Shown: positions 50,812-59,326 of the stretch, in pieces
Layout of the letters: the number at the start of each line of letters is the position of its first letter
How positions within the stretch are numbered: position 1 is the first letter of the stretch
Source: an uncultured Anaerolineales bacterium
GTDB taxonomy: Bacteria; Chloroflexota; Anaerolineae; Anaerolineales; Villigracilaceae
NCBI GenBank assembly: GCA_937960595.1
Contig: CALGPL010000004.1
Coordinates: 1 to 64,000 of the forward strand
Length of the DNA: 64,000 nt
Direction: 5' to 3'
The notes under the pieces: model-generated
What the model saw: the letters and a program-made list of their open reading frames with translations, nothing else
Database searches by the model: none
Told to the model about the DNA's origin: nothing
Made by a program: the position numbers and the translations under genes

Positions 50812-51324
50812 TCATTCCCGATCGTCGGCCGCAAAAACAAGCCGCAGGCCTCCTTCGGCATCGTAGAAAGAACGGGCCGAAAAAGGCGGGGCGTTCGGCC
50901 TGCGGCGCAAGACGGCCTCCAACAAAACGGGCAAATCCTCCACACACGGCAACGAGGGGACGATGGACGCATCCACCCACTCCAGCCGCCCCTCGGCAGA
51001 CGCCTGCGGCTCTCCTCCCCTCCACTCTCCCGAAAAGACGAACAAGCCCACACCGGAAGACCGACCGGTATCCACCACGACGGTGCCGCATAACTGCAAA
51101 TTCGCCTCCAGGCCGGCCTCTTCGGTCAGTTCTCGCCGCGCCGCCGACAACAGGTCCTCGCCTGGTTCGACATGCCCACCCAAGCCGTTATATTTTCCTG
51201 CCCACAGGCGTTTGTCTGGCGCTCCCTTCAAAAGCAGGACCTTCGTCCCGCGCCAAACAAAAATCAGGACGCGTGGGACGAGCGTGTAACGCGCGCCAGA
51301 AACGCCTTGCTCTAAAACGGGCAT
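50812..51324 (-). CDS. Nudix hydrolase (8-oxo-dGTP-diphosphatase-like)
   Basis: 170 residues with a complete Nudix box: GGHVEPGEDLLSAARRELTE followed by EAG, holding the REXXEE metal-binding core. Preceding GKYNGLGGH and following WVDASIVPSLPC fit the MutT-like subgroup that clears oxidised nucleotides, but the substrate is inferred. I start at ATG 51324; a TTG 18 nt upstream is possible. Confidence 0.87.
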   Translation of the reverse strand: MPVLEQGVSGARYTLVPRVLIFVWRGTKVLLLKGAPDKRLWAGKYNGLGGHVEPGEDLLSAARRELTEEAGLEANLQLCGTVVVDTGRSSGVGLFVFSGEWRGGEPQASAEGRLEWVDASIVPSLPCVEDLPVLLEAVLRRRPNAPPFSARSFYDAEGGLRLVFAADDRE

Positions 51325-51346
51325 AATTTGTCCGCCGCCCAACCGG

Positions 51347-52294
51347 TTATTTCAACATCGCGCGCACTTCTTCGAGCCGGCCAGCGCTGCCCAATTTCTC
51401 GTTCTTGTGGGCAATGAACTTGGCATATTCGGCCATGAAGATCTTGCCGGGGTCGCGCAGATCGAATTTTTCGGGAAAATCGCGGAAGAACTCGCGGTGG
51501 ACGCGCGTCCAGACCAGCCGGCCGTCGGTGTCGATGTTGACCTTGGTCACGCCCAGCGTGGCAGCGCGCTTGAACTCGTCCTCGTTGACGCCCTTGGCGC
51601 CTTTCAAATTGCCGCCGGCTGCATTGATGCGCTCGACCTCCTCCTGCGGCACCGAAGAGGAGCCGTGCATCACCAGCGGGAAACCGGGCAGACGCTTTTG
51701 AATCTCTTCGAGCACGTCGAAGTGCAAGCCCTGGCTGCCGCTGAACTTGAACGCCCCGTGGCTGGTGCCGATGGCGCAGGCCAGCGAGTCGCAGCCGGTG
51801 CGTTCGACGAATTCCTTGGCCTGATCGGGGTTGGTCAGTTTGGCATTGGCCTCGTCCACTTTGACATGTTCTTCCACGCCGCCCAGTTGACCCAATTCGG
51901 CCTCGACCACCAGTCCGCGGGCATGGGCCGCCTCGACCACGCGGCGGGTGATCTCGATGTTCTTCTCGAACGGCTCATGACTGGCGTCGATCATCACCGA
52001 AGAATAGAAGCCGCTCTCGATGCAATCGTAGCAAGTTTGCTCGTCGCCATGATCCAGATGGACGGCGAAAATGGCTTCCGGGAAGATCTGATCGGCGGCG
52101 CGGATGAGCGCCTCGAGCATGGCCTTATGGGTGTAGGAGCGCGCCCCTTTGCTGATCTGGATGATGAAGGGGGCCTGGCTGTCCATGTTGCCGCGGAACA
52201 AGCCCATCGTCTGTTCCAGATTGTTGATATTGTAGGCGCCAATGGCATACTGGCCATAGGCCGCTTCGAACAGTTGTTTGGTCGTGACAATCAT
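51347..52294 (-). CDS. fba: Class II fructose-bisphosphate aldolase
   Basis: 315 residues. Zinc ligands and catalytic residues are visible: AVHLDHGDE (His ligand and Asp), EAELGQLGGVEEHV, GTSHGAFKF (His), VMHGSSSVP (His), and NIDTDGRLVWTR. Splits fructose-1,6-bisphosphate into two trioses in glycolysis and reverses this in gluconeogenesis. The tail is normal. GGAGGAG lies before ATG 52294. It is upstream of the nudix gene on the same strand (22-nt gap). Confidence 0.95.
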   Translation of the reverse strand: MIVTTKQLFEAAYGQYAIGAYNINNLEQTMGLFRGNMDSQAPFIIQISKGARSYTHKAMLEALIRAADQIFPEAIFAVHLDHGDEQTCYDCIESGFYSSVMIDASHEPFEKNIEITRRVVEAAHARGLVVEAELGQLGGVEEHVKVDEANAKLTNPDQAKEFVERTGCDSLACAIGTSHGAFKFSGSQGLHFDVLEEIQKRLPGFPLVMHGSSSVPQEEVERINAAGGNLKGAKGVNEDEFKRAATLGVTKVNIDTDGRLVWTRVHREFFRDFPEKFDLRDPGKIFMAEYAKFIAHKNEKLGSAGRLEEVRAMLK

Positions 52295-52321
52295 AGGATT
52301 CTCCTCCAAAAATGATTTCAG

Positions 52322-52359
52322 CAGTCTATGCAGACTGAAAAATAATTCGCCCCATTATA
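52322..52359 (-). promoter_or_regulatory. -10 box and leader hairpin of fba
   Basis: On the minus strand TATAAT (52359-52354), then a leader of about 52 nt. The leader carries a hairpin CAGTCT/AGACTG with a 4-nt loop (52337-52322). No recognised riboswitch. Confidence 0.5.
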
Positions 52360-52390
52360 CAACTTTCTCGGACGAATGACGTAAACTGAT

Positions 52391-52421
52391 TTGAAACATT
52401 CGCACGGCAATGCAGTATAAT
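52391..52421 (+). promoter_or_regulatory. Promoter of the helical protein gene
   Basis: TTGAAA (52391-52396), a 19-nt spacer and TATAAT (52416-52421), with AGGAGG near 52451 before ATG 52459. Confidence 0.6.
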
Positions 52422-52458
52422 CAAAAAAATATCCGCCGTCACCCTTTCAGGAGGAACC

Positions 52459-52992
52459 ATGAGCGACCTTTTCGATCTCGTCAAAGGAGAGCAGGATGTC
52501 TTCAAAAAACTCCTCTCCTACATTCCCGGTTTCAGCGGCTACATCGAGCGCAGCAATCGCCGCGCCGCCGATAAAATTCTGCGCGATCAGGTGGCACTCA
52601 AATACAGCGAACTGGCCGATCGGGCCAGGCAATTGCAAAAAGATGTCGCCGACGCGGGCCAACTGGACCTGCTCGATGAGGTCGACTCGCTCGCCCTGAA
52701 ACTGCGCACTTTCAGCGACCGGATCAAAACGGCCTCCTACGGCTACTCGGGCTTCTTCGATGCCGTCAAAATCAACGAGGCCGAGTTGGAAAAACTATAC
52801 GCTTTCGACACCGCTTTCTTCCTCCTGGCTGATCAGATCGGCAACGGGCTGGACAACCTCGAGGCCGCCATCGGCGGAGATGGCCTGAAAGCCGCCATCC
52901 GCGCCGTTGACGCCCTGGCGCGCCAGGCCAACGAGGCGTTCGACCGCCGCTACGAGGTCATCACCGGCAGCGGCGCCGAATCCGGCGGCTAA
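52459..52992 (+). CDS. Helical protein of unknown function
   Basis: 177 residues predicted almost all helical: LLSYIPGFSGYIERSNRRAA, DKILRDQVALKYSELADRAR, DSLALKLRTFSDRIKTASYG and AIRAVDALARQANEAF. Similar short proteins with the SYIPGF-x-GY pattern exist in Chloroflexota, and I recall some next to SPFH-domain genes; here the SPFH gene is 44 kb away. There are no membrane spans. It stands alone with its own promoter. Function unknown. Confidence 0.65.
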   Translation: MSDLFDLVKGEQDVFKKLLSYIPGFSGYIERSNRRAADKILRDQVALKYSELADRARQLQKDVADAGQLDLLDEVDSLALKLRTFSDRIKTASYGYSGFFDAVKINEAELEKLYAFDTAFFLLADQIGNGLDNLEAAIGGDGLKAAIRAVDALARQANEAFDRRYEVITGSGAESGG

Positions 52993-53049
52993 TCCAACCC
53001 CGCCCATCTCGAAGACGCGAGGCGATTTGCATCCTTCGCGTCTTTGTGG

Positions 53050-53055
53050 TTTAAT
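53050..53055 (+). promoter_or_regulatory. -10 box of the molybdenum hydroxylase operon
   Basis: TTTAAT 6 nt before ATG 53062 and no Shine-Dalgarno sequence, the same arrangement as at hsdR, ppaC, dinG and udk. Confidence 0.45.
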
Positions 53056-53061
53056 ACTGCC

Positions 53062-54483
53062 ATGTGGACTCACTATTTCAATGCAACCTCGCTTGATGAA
53101 GCAACAGCCATCCTGGCCGAACAGGGCGAAAGGGCGCGTATCATCGCCGGCGGCACAGACCTGATTCTGGAACTCGAACGCGGCATCCGACGAAACATCG
53201 AAACGCTGATCGACATCAGCCGCGTTCCCGGCCTGGACGGGATAACGCTCGACGAAAACGGCGTCATCCACCTCGGCCCGCTGGTCACCCACAACCACTG
53301 CGTCGCCTCGCCGCTGCTGCGCCAGTACGCCTTCCCGCTGGTGCAGGCCGCCTGGCAGGTCGGCTCGCCGCAAATCCGCAACCGCGGCACGATTGCCGGC
53401 AACCTGATCACCGCCAGCCCCGCCAACGACACCATCCCTCCGTTGATGGCGCTCGGCGCCTGGGTCGTGCTCCGTTCGGCCAGAGGCAGCCGCCGCGTCC
53501 CGTTGGCCGAGTTCTACACCGGTGTTCGCAAAACCGTCATGCAGCCCGATGAATTGCTGGCCGAGATCGCCTTCCCGGCGACGCAACCGAGCCGGCGGGG
53601 AACGTTCATCAAAATCGGATTGCGTCGCGCCCAGGCCATCGCGGTTGTCAACGCTGCCATCCTTCTGGACCTGGAGGCAGATACCGTCCAGTCGGCAGTC
53701 ATCACCCTCGGTGCGGTCGCCCCCACGATCGTTTACGCCCAGGAGGCGCAGGATTTCCTGGCCGGCCAATCTCTGACGGACGAGGTCATCGAACAGGCGG
53801 CCCGTCTGGCTGCCCGTGCCGCCCGGCCGATCGACGACCTGCGCGGTTCTGCCGATTACCGCCTCCACCTGACGGCGACGCTCATCCGCCGCGGGCTGCG
53901 CGCCCTGCGCGAGGGCCAGGAGCAGGCCGGGGTCCCGAAAGAACCGGTGCTCCTGTGGGGAAAGACGGACGAAGAATCGGGATCACAAGCAGCCGCCGGC
54001 ACAGGATCCGCCTTCCATTCCGGCCGCGAGCCCATCTGCACCACCATCAACGGCCGCGCCTACACTTTCACCAGCGGGCACGAAAAGACCCTCCTGCGCC
54101 TGCTGCGCGAGGAGGCCGGCCTGACCGGCACCAAAGAAGGCTGCGCTGAGGGCGAATGCGGGGCCTGCACGGTGTTCCTGGACGGCAAGGCTGTGATGGC
54201 CTGTCTCGTTCCTGCGCCGCGCGCCCATGGCGCCAAGATCGTGACCGTCGAGGGCCTGGCGCGAGGCGAGCAGTTGCACCCGCTTCAGGAAACATTCATC
54301 CAGAACGGCGCAGTGCAATGTGGTTATTGCACTCCGGGCTTCATTATGTCGGGCGTCAAGTTGTTAGAAGAAAAGCCCCATCCGGTGCAGGACGAGATCC
54401 TGCAGGCCATCGCCGGCAACCTGTGCCGTTGCACAGGGTATTACAAAATCGTCCAGGCGATCGAAGACGCATCCAAAGTCTGA
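53062..54483 (+). CDS. Xanthine-dehydrogenase-type FAD-binding and 2Fe-2S subunit (fusion)
   Basis: 473 residues. The first ~285 are the FAD-binding subunit (CoxM/XdhB-like): ARIIAGGTDLILELERG, GSPQIRNRGTIAGNLITASPAND and the CO-dehydrogenase flavoprotein C-terminal domain. A linker (about 290-320) leads to the 2Fe-2S subunit (CoxS-like, about 325-473), with the plant-type cluster motif CAEGECGACTVFLDG and the second cluster CGYCTPGF...CRCTGYY. These are usually separate genes; fusion in this order (FAD then Fe-S) is less common than the eukaryotic Fe-S first order. It passes electrons from the molybdenum subunit at 54932 to an acceptor. A small membrane protein gene separates the two. Confidence 0.92.
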   Translation: MWTHYFNATSLDEATAILAEQGERARIIAGGTDLILELERGIRRNIETLIDISRVPGLDGITLDENGVIHLGPLVTHNHCVASPLLRQYAFPLVQAAWQVGSPQIRNRGTIAGNLITASPANDTIPPLMALGAWVVLRSARGSRRVPLAEFYTGVRKTVMQPDELLAEIAFPATQPSRRGTFIKIGLRRAQAIAVVNAAILLDLEADTVQSAVITLGAVAPTIVYAQEAQDFLAGQSLTDEVIEQAARLAARAARPIDDLRGSADYRLHLTATLIRRGLRALREGQEQAGVPKEPVLLWGKTDEESGSQAAAGTGSAFHSGREPICTTINGRAYTFTSGHEKTLLRLLREEAGLTGTKEGCAEGECGACTVFLDGKAVMACLVPAPRAHGAKIVTVEGLARGEQLHPLQETFIQNGAVQCGYCTPGFIMSGVKLLEEKPHPVQDEILQAIAGNLCRCTGYYKIVQAIEDASKV

Positions 54484-54495
54484 CGGGAGGCAAGC

Positions 54496-54918
54496 ATGGC
54501 AAAGTATCTCAAATACCAACGGCCGGTCCCTCCCAGGCCGCCCGATACAGTCCACCCCATCTGGCGCGGCATCGGATGTTTGATGATGTTGATCGTCCCC
54601 ACCCTTTCTTATGCCCTAGCCATCACCCTGCTGAAGACCGGCCTCGAGAACCGTTGGCCGATTCCGCGCCAACTGCTCGGGCGCGTCCGGTTCCCGGATT
54701 GGATCTGGAACGTGCCTGTTCTCGAAGACATTGCCCGATTTATCTACAGCATCAACCATCTCTATGCCATTTTGGTTTTCTTTATTGTCATTCTTGCCCT
54801 GCTCTCGGTGATCTTCTCGCTGCTGTATTCGATCCTCTACAGCGCGGTTGCGCCGCCGACCTACACACCGGTCGACGCGCCGCCGCCGCGCCGCCGGGCA
54901 AGACCATACAAACGATGA
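54496..54918 (+). CDS. Small membrane protein inside the hydroxylase operon
   Basis: 140 residues with two strong membrane spans (about 27-47 and 92-117) and a Pro/Arg-rich C-terminus (DAPPPRRRARPYKR). GGGAGG precedes ATG 54496. It lies between the two catalytic-subunit genes, 12 nt after one and 13 nt before the other. I do not recognise it. A role in anchoring the hydroxylase to the membrane or linking it to electron carriers is possible but inferred from position only. Confidence 0.65.
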   Translation: MAKYLKYQRPVPPRPPDTVHPIWRGIGCLMMLIVPTLSYALAITLLKTGLENRWPIPRQLLGRVRFPDWIWNVPVLEDIARFIYSINHLYAILVFFIVILALLSVIFSLLYSILYSAVAPPTYTPVDAPPPRRRARPYKR

Positions 54919-54931
54919 GAGAGTGTCAGCC

Positions 54932-57148
54932 ATGAAAAATACCCCCAGTAAAGGAGTCGTTGGTCAGGCCGTCCCGCGCATTGATGCCCGAGACAAAGTC
55001 ACCGGCGCGGCCAAATATCCCGGCGATCTTGCGCGGCCGGGGATGCTGCACATGAAAATCCTGTTCGCCGGCCGGGCGCACGCCCGCGTCGTCAGCATCG
55101 ACACTTCGGCTGCCGAGGCCCTGCCAGGGGTCGTAGCGGTATACACAGCAAAAGACGTACCCGTCAACGAGTACGGTTTGCAAAAGAAAGACCAGCCCGT
55201 CCTGTGCGGGCCGGGGTCGGCGCCCGCGCCCAACGGCGTAGCCGGGGATGTCGTCCGCTTCGAGGGCGACCAGGTGGCAGCCATCGTCGCCGAGACGGAG
55301 GCCATCGCCGCCCAAGGGCGCGACCTGATTCGGGTCGAGTACGAAGACCTGCCGGCGGTCTTCGACCCGCTCGAGGCCATGCAGCCCGGCGCCCCGCTTG
55401 TCCATCCCGAACTGGGCGACTCAAACGTTTGCGTGCGCTACAAAGTCCGCAAAGGCGATGTCGAGGCGGCCCTGGCCCAAGCAGATGTTGTCGTCGAAAG
55501 CACGTACCGGACTCCGGCCCAGGAACACGCCTACCTGCAGCCCGAAGCAGGAATCGCTTACCTGGACGAGCAGGGCCGCGTCACGGTCGAGTGCGCCGGT
55601 CAGTGGACGCACGCCGACCGGGCCGGCATCGCCCACGCCCTGGGCCTGCCCGAAGAGCAGGTGCGCGTCATCTATCCGGCCATTGGCGGGGCGTTCGGCG
55701 GGCGTGAAGACCTGTCGGTGCAGATCGTCCTGGCGCTGGCGGCCATGAAACTCAAGCGACCGGTCAAAATCGTTTGGTCGCGCCAGGAATCGATCATCGG
55801 CCACGGCAAACGCCATCCGACGGTCATCAAAGCCCGCTGGGGCGCCAGCCGGCAGGGCAAACTCCTGGCCGCCGAAATCGAAATCGTCGGCGACGCCGGC
55901 GCCTACATGTACACCACCAACAAAGTGCTGGGCAACACCACCGTCACCTGTACCGGGCCGTATTTCATTCCCCATGTCAAAGTGGATACTTATGGCGTCT
56001 ATACCAACAATGTGCCGAGCGCGGCCTTTCGCGGCTTTGGCGCGCCGCAAGCGATGTGGGTGGCCGAAATGCAGATGAGCAAACTGGCCGAGAAACTGGG
56101 CCTGGACCCGGTCGAGTTCCGCCACCGCAACGCCCTGCGGCCGGGCGACACGCTTGGCGTCGGCACGCCGCCGCCAGGACGGGTGAGCATCGTCGAGTGC
56201 ATCGAGGCGGCAGCCCAACGCTTCGCATGGGCGACCGGAGAGCCTGGACCGCGAACCGTCAACGGTCAACAGTCTACGGTCCGAGGCAAGGGATTTGCTG
56301 CAGGATTCAAAAACGTTGGCTTTAGTTTTGGTTATCAAGAAAACTCCTGGGCAAAGGTCGAACTGCACGGAGATGGCGAGATCGAACAGGTCGTCGTCTG
56401 GCACGCCGGAGCGGACGTCGGCCAGGGGGCGCACACGGTCATGGCCCAAATGGCTGCCGAGGCCGTCGGCGTCCCCTTCGAGCGCGTCACGATGATCACC
56501 TCCGATACGGCCACAATGGGCAATCCCGGCTCGGCCTCCGCCTCGCGCATGACCTTCATGGCGGGCAATGCCATTCGCGGCGCTGCAGCCCTGGCGCTAG
56601 AGAAGTGGAAAAACGAAGACCGGCCGGCCATCGCCGAATACACCTACCTGGCCCCCAAAACCCAGCCCTTCGACCCCGAAACGGGCAAATCCGTCCCGAA
56701 TTTCTCTTACGCGTATGTCGCCCAAGCCGTTGAGGTCGAAGTGGACACCGAGACCGGCGAAGTGCGTCTCCTGCGGGTCGTCTCGGCAGACGACGTGGGC
56801 CGCGCCATCAATCCGGCGCTGGTAGAAGGACAGATCGAGGGCGGCGTGGTCCAGGCGCAGGGTTATGCACTGATGGAAGACTTGAAGATTCGCAACGGGC
56901 ACATCGGCGCCGACCAATTGAGTACGTATTTGATTCCGACCGCTCTGGACGTGCCCGACAAAGTCGAATCGGTCATCCTGGAAGTGACCGAGGACGAGGG
57001 GCCATTCGGGGCGCGCGGGCTGGGCGAACTGCCCTTCCTGCCGCTGGCCCCGGCCGTCGCCGCCGCCGTCCACGACGCCACCGGCGTCTGGTTCGATGAG
57101 TTTCCGCTCACGCCCGAGCGCGTCCTGCGCGGCCTGGGGAAAATCTAG
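54932..57148 (+). CDS. Xanthine-dehydrogenase-type molybdopterin-binding subunit
   Basis: 738 residues of the CoxL/XdhA family. VPRIDARDKVTGAAKYPGDL at the start, then EGDQVAAIVAETEAIA, AIGGAFGGRE (molybdopterin contact), AAFRGFGAPQ, HAGADVGQGAHTVMAQ and the terminal GARGLGE, whose glutamate is the catalytic base. It hydroxylates an aromatic or purine-type substrate using water. The fused FAD/Fe-S subunit is upstream. The presence of YqeB downstream and YqeC-MocA nearby suggests the selenium-dependent hydroxylase class. A 37-bp repeat element is read in frame at residues about 439-450. The substrate is unknown. Confidence 0.93.
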   Translation: MKNTPSKGVVGQAVPRIDARDKVTGAAKYPGDLARPGMLHMKILFAGRAHARVVSIDTSAAEALPGVVAVYTAKDVPVNEYGLQKKDQPVLCGPGSAPAPNGVAGDVVRFEGDQVAAIVAETEAIAAQGRDLIRVEYEDLPAVFDPLEAMQPGAPLVHPELGDSNVCVRYKVRKGDVEAALAQADVVVESTYRTPAQEHAYLQPEAGIAYLDEQGRVTVECAGQWTHADRAGIAHALGLPEEQVRVIYPAIGGAFGGREDLSVQIVLALAAMKLKRPVKIVWSRQESIIGHGKRHPTVIKARWGASRQGKLLAAEIEIVGDAGAYMYTTNKVLGNTTVTCTGPYFIPHVKVDTYGVYTNNVPSAAFRGFGAPQAMWVAEMQMSKLAEKLGLDPVEFRHRNALRPGDTLGVGTPPPGRVSIVECIEAAAQRFAWATGEPGPRTVNGQQSTVRGKGFAAGFKNVGFSFGYQENSWAKVELHGDGEIEQVVVWHAGADVGQGAHTVMAQMAAEAVGVPFERVTMITSDTATMGNPGSASASRMTFMAGNAIRGAAALALEKWKNEDRPAIAEYTYLAPKTQPFDPETGKSVPNFSYAYVAQAVEVEVDTETGEVRLLRVVSADDVGRAINPALVEGQIEGGVVQAQGYALMEDLKIRNGHIGADQLSTYLIPTALDVPDKVESVILEVTEDEGPFGARGLGELPFLPLAPAVAAAVHDATGVWFDEFPLTPERVLRGLGKI
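56246..56282. repeat. 37-bp inverted-repeat element in frame in the molybdopterin subunit gene
   Basis: GGACCG (56246-56251) and CGGTCC (56277-56282) are inverted ends around ACCGTCAACGGTCAAC, itself a GGTCAAC/CCGTCAAC repeat. It is read as PRTVNGQQSTVR in a spacer between conserved blocks. GGTCAAC-type repeats are scattered in some Chloroflexota genomes (from memory). It differs from the hsdR palindromes. Confidence 0.5.
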
Positions 57149-57970
57149 ATGCCGGCCATCGTCCTCGTCCGCGGCGGGGGAGAACAGGCAACCGGCGCCG
57201 CCCTGCGTCTGTTGCGCGCCGGGCTGCGCGTCGTCGTCACCGAATTGCCCCAGCCGCTGGGCGTCCGGCGCACGGTTTGTTTCGCCGAGGCAGTTTACAG
57301 CCGAGAAATCACCATCGAAGGCTTCACCGCCCGCCGCGTGGACGATCCGACCGATATGCTGGCCATGCTCACCATCATGGGCAAGCAGCAAGTGCCGGTG
57401 CTCGTGGACCCGGCATGTGCAGCCGCCCAATTGCTCCACCCCTTAGTCATCGTGGACGGGCGCATGACCAAACAGCCGCCCGAACCGATCGGCTACATCC
57501 CGGCGCTGTACATCGGCCTGGGACCGGGCTTCGAGGCGGGCGTCAACTGCCAGGCGGCGGTCGAGACGCAGCGCGGCCACACGCTGGGACGCGTCTACTG
57601 GCAGGGCGGCCCGAACCCCGACAGCGGCCTGCCGGAGGGCGACCCGCACCGAGTCCTGCGCGCTCCGCTCGACGGCGTGCTGATCGCCCACAAAGAAATC
57701 GGTGACCTGTGCGGAGAGGGGGAATTGATTGCAGAAATTCAAGCAGAAAACGGCGAGCATCAGGCCGTGTTCAGCCCCTTCAAAGGCGTCTTGCGCGGGC
57801 TGATTCACCCCGGCCTGCACGTCTCCCGCGGCCTGAAGATCGGCGACGTAGACCCGCGCGGCGACCCGCGTATGTGCCATCTGGTCTCCGACAAGGCCCT
57901 GGCCGTAGGCGGCGGGGTGCTCGAAGCGATTCTCACCAAACCCGAAATTCGGGGGAAACTGTGGGCCTGA
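57149..57970 (+). CDS. yqeB: YqeB-like selenium-dependent molybdenum hydroxylase maturation protein
   Basis: 273 residues of the EF2563/YqeB family: IVLVRGGGEQATGAALRLLR, VTELPQPLGVRRTVCFAEAV, DGRMTKQPPE, GLGPGFEAGVNCQAAVETQR, and a C-terminal tail with LRGLIHPGLHVSRGLKIGDVDPRGD (first 20: LRGLIHPGLHVSRGLKIGDV). By comparative genomics this family tracks with selenium-dependent molybdenum hydroxylases. It follows the molybdopterin subunit gene with no gap (stop TAG then ATG). Its chemistry is not established. Confidence 0.9.
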   Translation: MPAIVLVRGGGEQATGAALRLLRAGLRVVVTELPQPLGVRRTVCFAEAVYSREITIEGFTARRVDDPTDMLAMLTIMGKQQVPVLVDPACAAAQLLHPLVIVDGRMTKQPPEPIGYIPALYIGLGPGFEAGVNCQAAVETQRGHTLGRVYWQGGPNPDSGLPEGDPHRVLRAPLDGVLIAHKEIGDLCGEGELIAEIQAENGEHQAVFSPFKGVLRGLIHPGLHVSRGLKIGDVDPRGDPRMCHLVSDKALAVGGGVLEAILTKPEIRGKLWA

Positions 57971-57971
57971 C

Positions 57972-59243
57972 TCAGCCCAACATGCTGTGAATGGATTCGG
58001 CCGCCTCGGCGCGGCTCACCTGAACCTGGGTTCCGTCTGCCAGGTTCTTGAGCGTCACCTGACCGGCGGCCGCCTCGTCTGGCCCGCAGACGACCACGAC
58101 GCGCATCCCCATCCGATCGGCAAATTTGAACTGGCGCGGCAGTTTGGCCGGCTCCGGGTAACAGGTCACGTTCAGGCCGGCGCGGCGCAACTCAGCCGCC
58201 AGGCGCAGCGAATCCAGCCACCGGGAGGCATCGAAGACGGTCACCAGCACCGGCGCGGGAGTCGGCGGGAAAGGCGGCAGCAGGCCGCGCTCCTCCAGGA
58301 CAATGCCGATCACCACGTCCCCCATTGCAAAGCCGACGCCGGCCAGCGGCTCGCCGCCCACATCGGCGAGCAGATTGTCGTAGCGGCCGCCGCCCAGGAT
58401 CGCGCGCCGCACGCCGCCGGTCAAATCGAAGGCCTCGAAGACCGTGCCGGTGTAGTAGAGCAGGCCGCGCACGATGTTGGGATCGAACTCGACATAGTCG
58501 CGCACGCCGAGCGCCTCCACGGCCTCGAACAGGCGCACCAGTTCCTCCCAGGTCTTCCACAAATCCTTGTCGGCCAGCAGCGACTTCAGCCCATCCAATT
58601 GAGCCGGGCCGAGGCCCACCTCGGCCGCATAGGCCTCCCAGGCCTCGGGTTTCATCTTGGCGCGCCGGTCCACCAGATTCGAAACGGCCAGGCGGTTTTC
58701 CGGCGGGATGTCCAGGGCGTCGAAGCGGGCGTCCATCAGGCGGCGATTGTTGACGAACAGTCGCGCCTCCTGCGGCTTGAGTCCCACCGATTTGAGGAAG
58801 GTCGCCGCGACGGCAATCAATTCGGCATCCGCCTCGGGCGAGGCGACGCCGAGCATGTCCACATTCCATTGGAAGAACTCGCGCGAGCGTCCTTTTTGCG
58901 GCCGCTCGTAGCGCCAGAAGGGGCCAAACGACCACCAGCGCAGCGGATAGACCAGTTCGTTCTGGCGGGCGGCAATCATGCGCGCCAGGCTGGGCGTCAG
59001 TTCGGGCCGCAAGGTCACCAACTCGCCGCCGCGATCCTGAAAAACGAACGACTGCTCTTTGACCAGTTCTTCACCCGATTTGGCCGCGTAGAGGTCGATC
59101 TTCTCCAGGAATGGCCCGTCCCATTCCTGGTAACCGAACGCCTCGGCCGCTTGGCGGGCCTTCTCGGCCAGATAATTGCGCACCGCCATCTGCTCGGGAT
59201 AGAATTCACGCGTTCCTTTGACCGCCGGGATGGTCGTCTTCAT
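57972..59243 (-). CDS. hisS: Histidyl-tRNA synthetase
   Basis: 423 residues. Class II synthetase motifs: VKGTREFYPEQM, motif 2 FWRYERPQKGRSREFFQWN, the histidine-specific loops VRGLLYYTGTVFEAFD and GGGRYDNLL, and a C-terminal anticodon-binding domain (VLVTVFDASRWLDSLRLAAE). It charges tRNA-His. AGGAG precedes ATG 59243, with TAGAAT on the minus strand at 59285-59280 as a likely -10 box. It lies against the grain between yqeB and the yqeC-mocA gene, converging on yqeB with 1 nt between. Confidence 0.95.
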   Translation of the reverse strand: MKTTIPAVKGTREFYPEQMAVRNYLAEKARQAAEAFGYQEWDGPFLEKIDLYAAKSGEELVKEQSFVFQDRGGELVTLRPELTPSLARMIAARQNELVYPLRWWSFGPFWRYERPQKGRSREFFQWNVDMLGVASPEADAELIAVAATFLKSVGLKPQEARLFVNNRRLMDARFDALDIPPENRLAVSNLVDRRAKMKPEAWEAYAAEVGLGPAQLDGLKSLLADKDLWKTWEELVRLFEAVEALGVRDYVEFDPNIVRGLLYYTGTVFEAFDLTGGVRRAILGGGRYDNLLADVGGEPLAGVGFAMGDVVIGIVLEERGLLPPFPPTPAPVLVTVFDASRWLDSLRLAAELRRAGLNVTCYPEPAKLPRQFKFADRMGMRVVVVCGPDEAAAGQVTLKNLADGTQVQVSRAEAAESIHSMLG

Positions 59244-59309
59244 TTTGGAACTCCTGACGAGGTAAAAATCATGCGTCCGATTCTAGCACACTTGGCGCGT
59301 TTAAAGCGC

Positions 59310-59315
59310 TATAAT
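59310..59315 (+). promoter_or_regulatory. -10 box of the yqeC-mocA gene
   Basis: TATAAT 11 nt before ATG 59327, no Shine-Dalgarno sequence. It is divergent from the hisS promoter about 25 nt away. Confidence 0.5.
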
Positions 59316-59326
59316 CCCCCCAGCCC

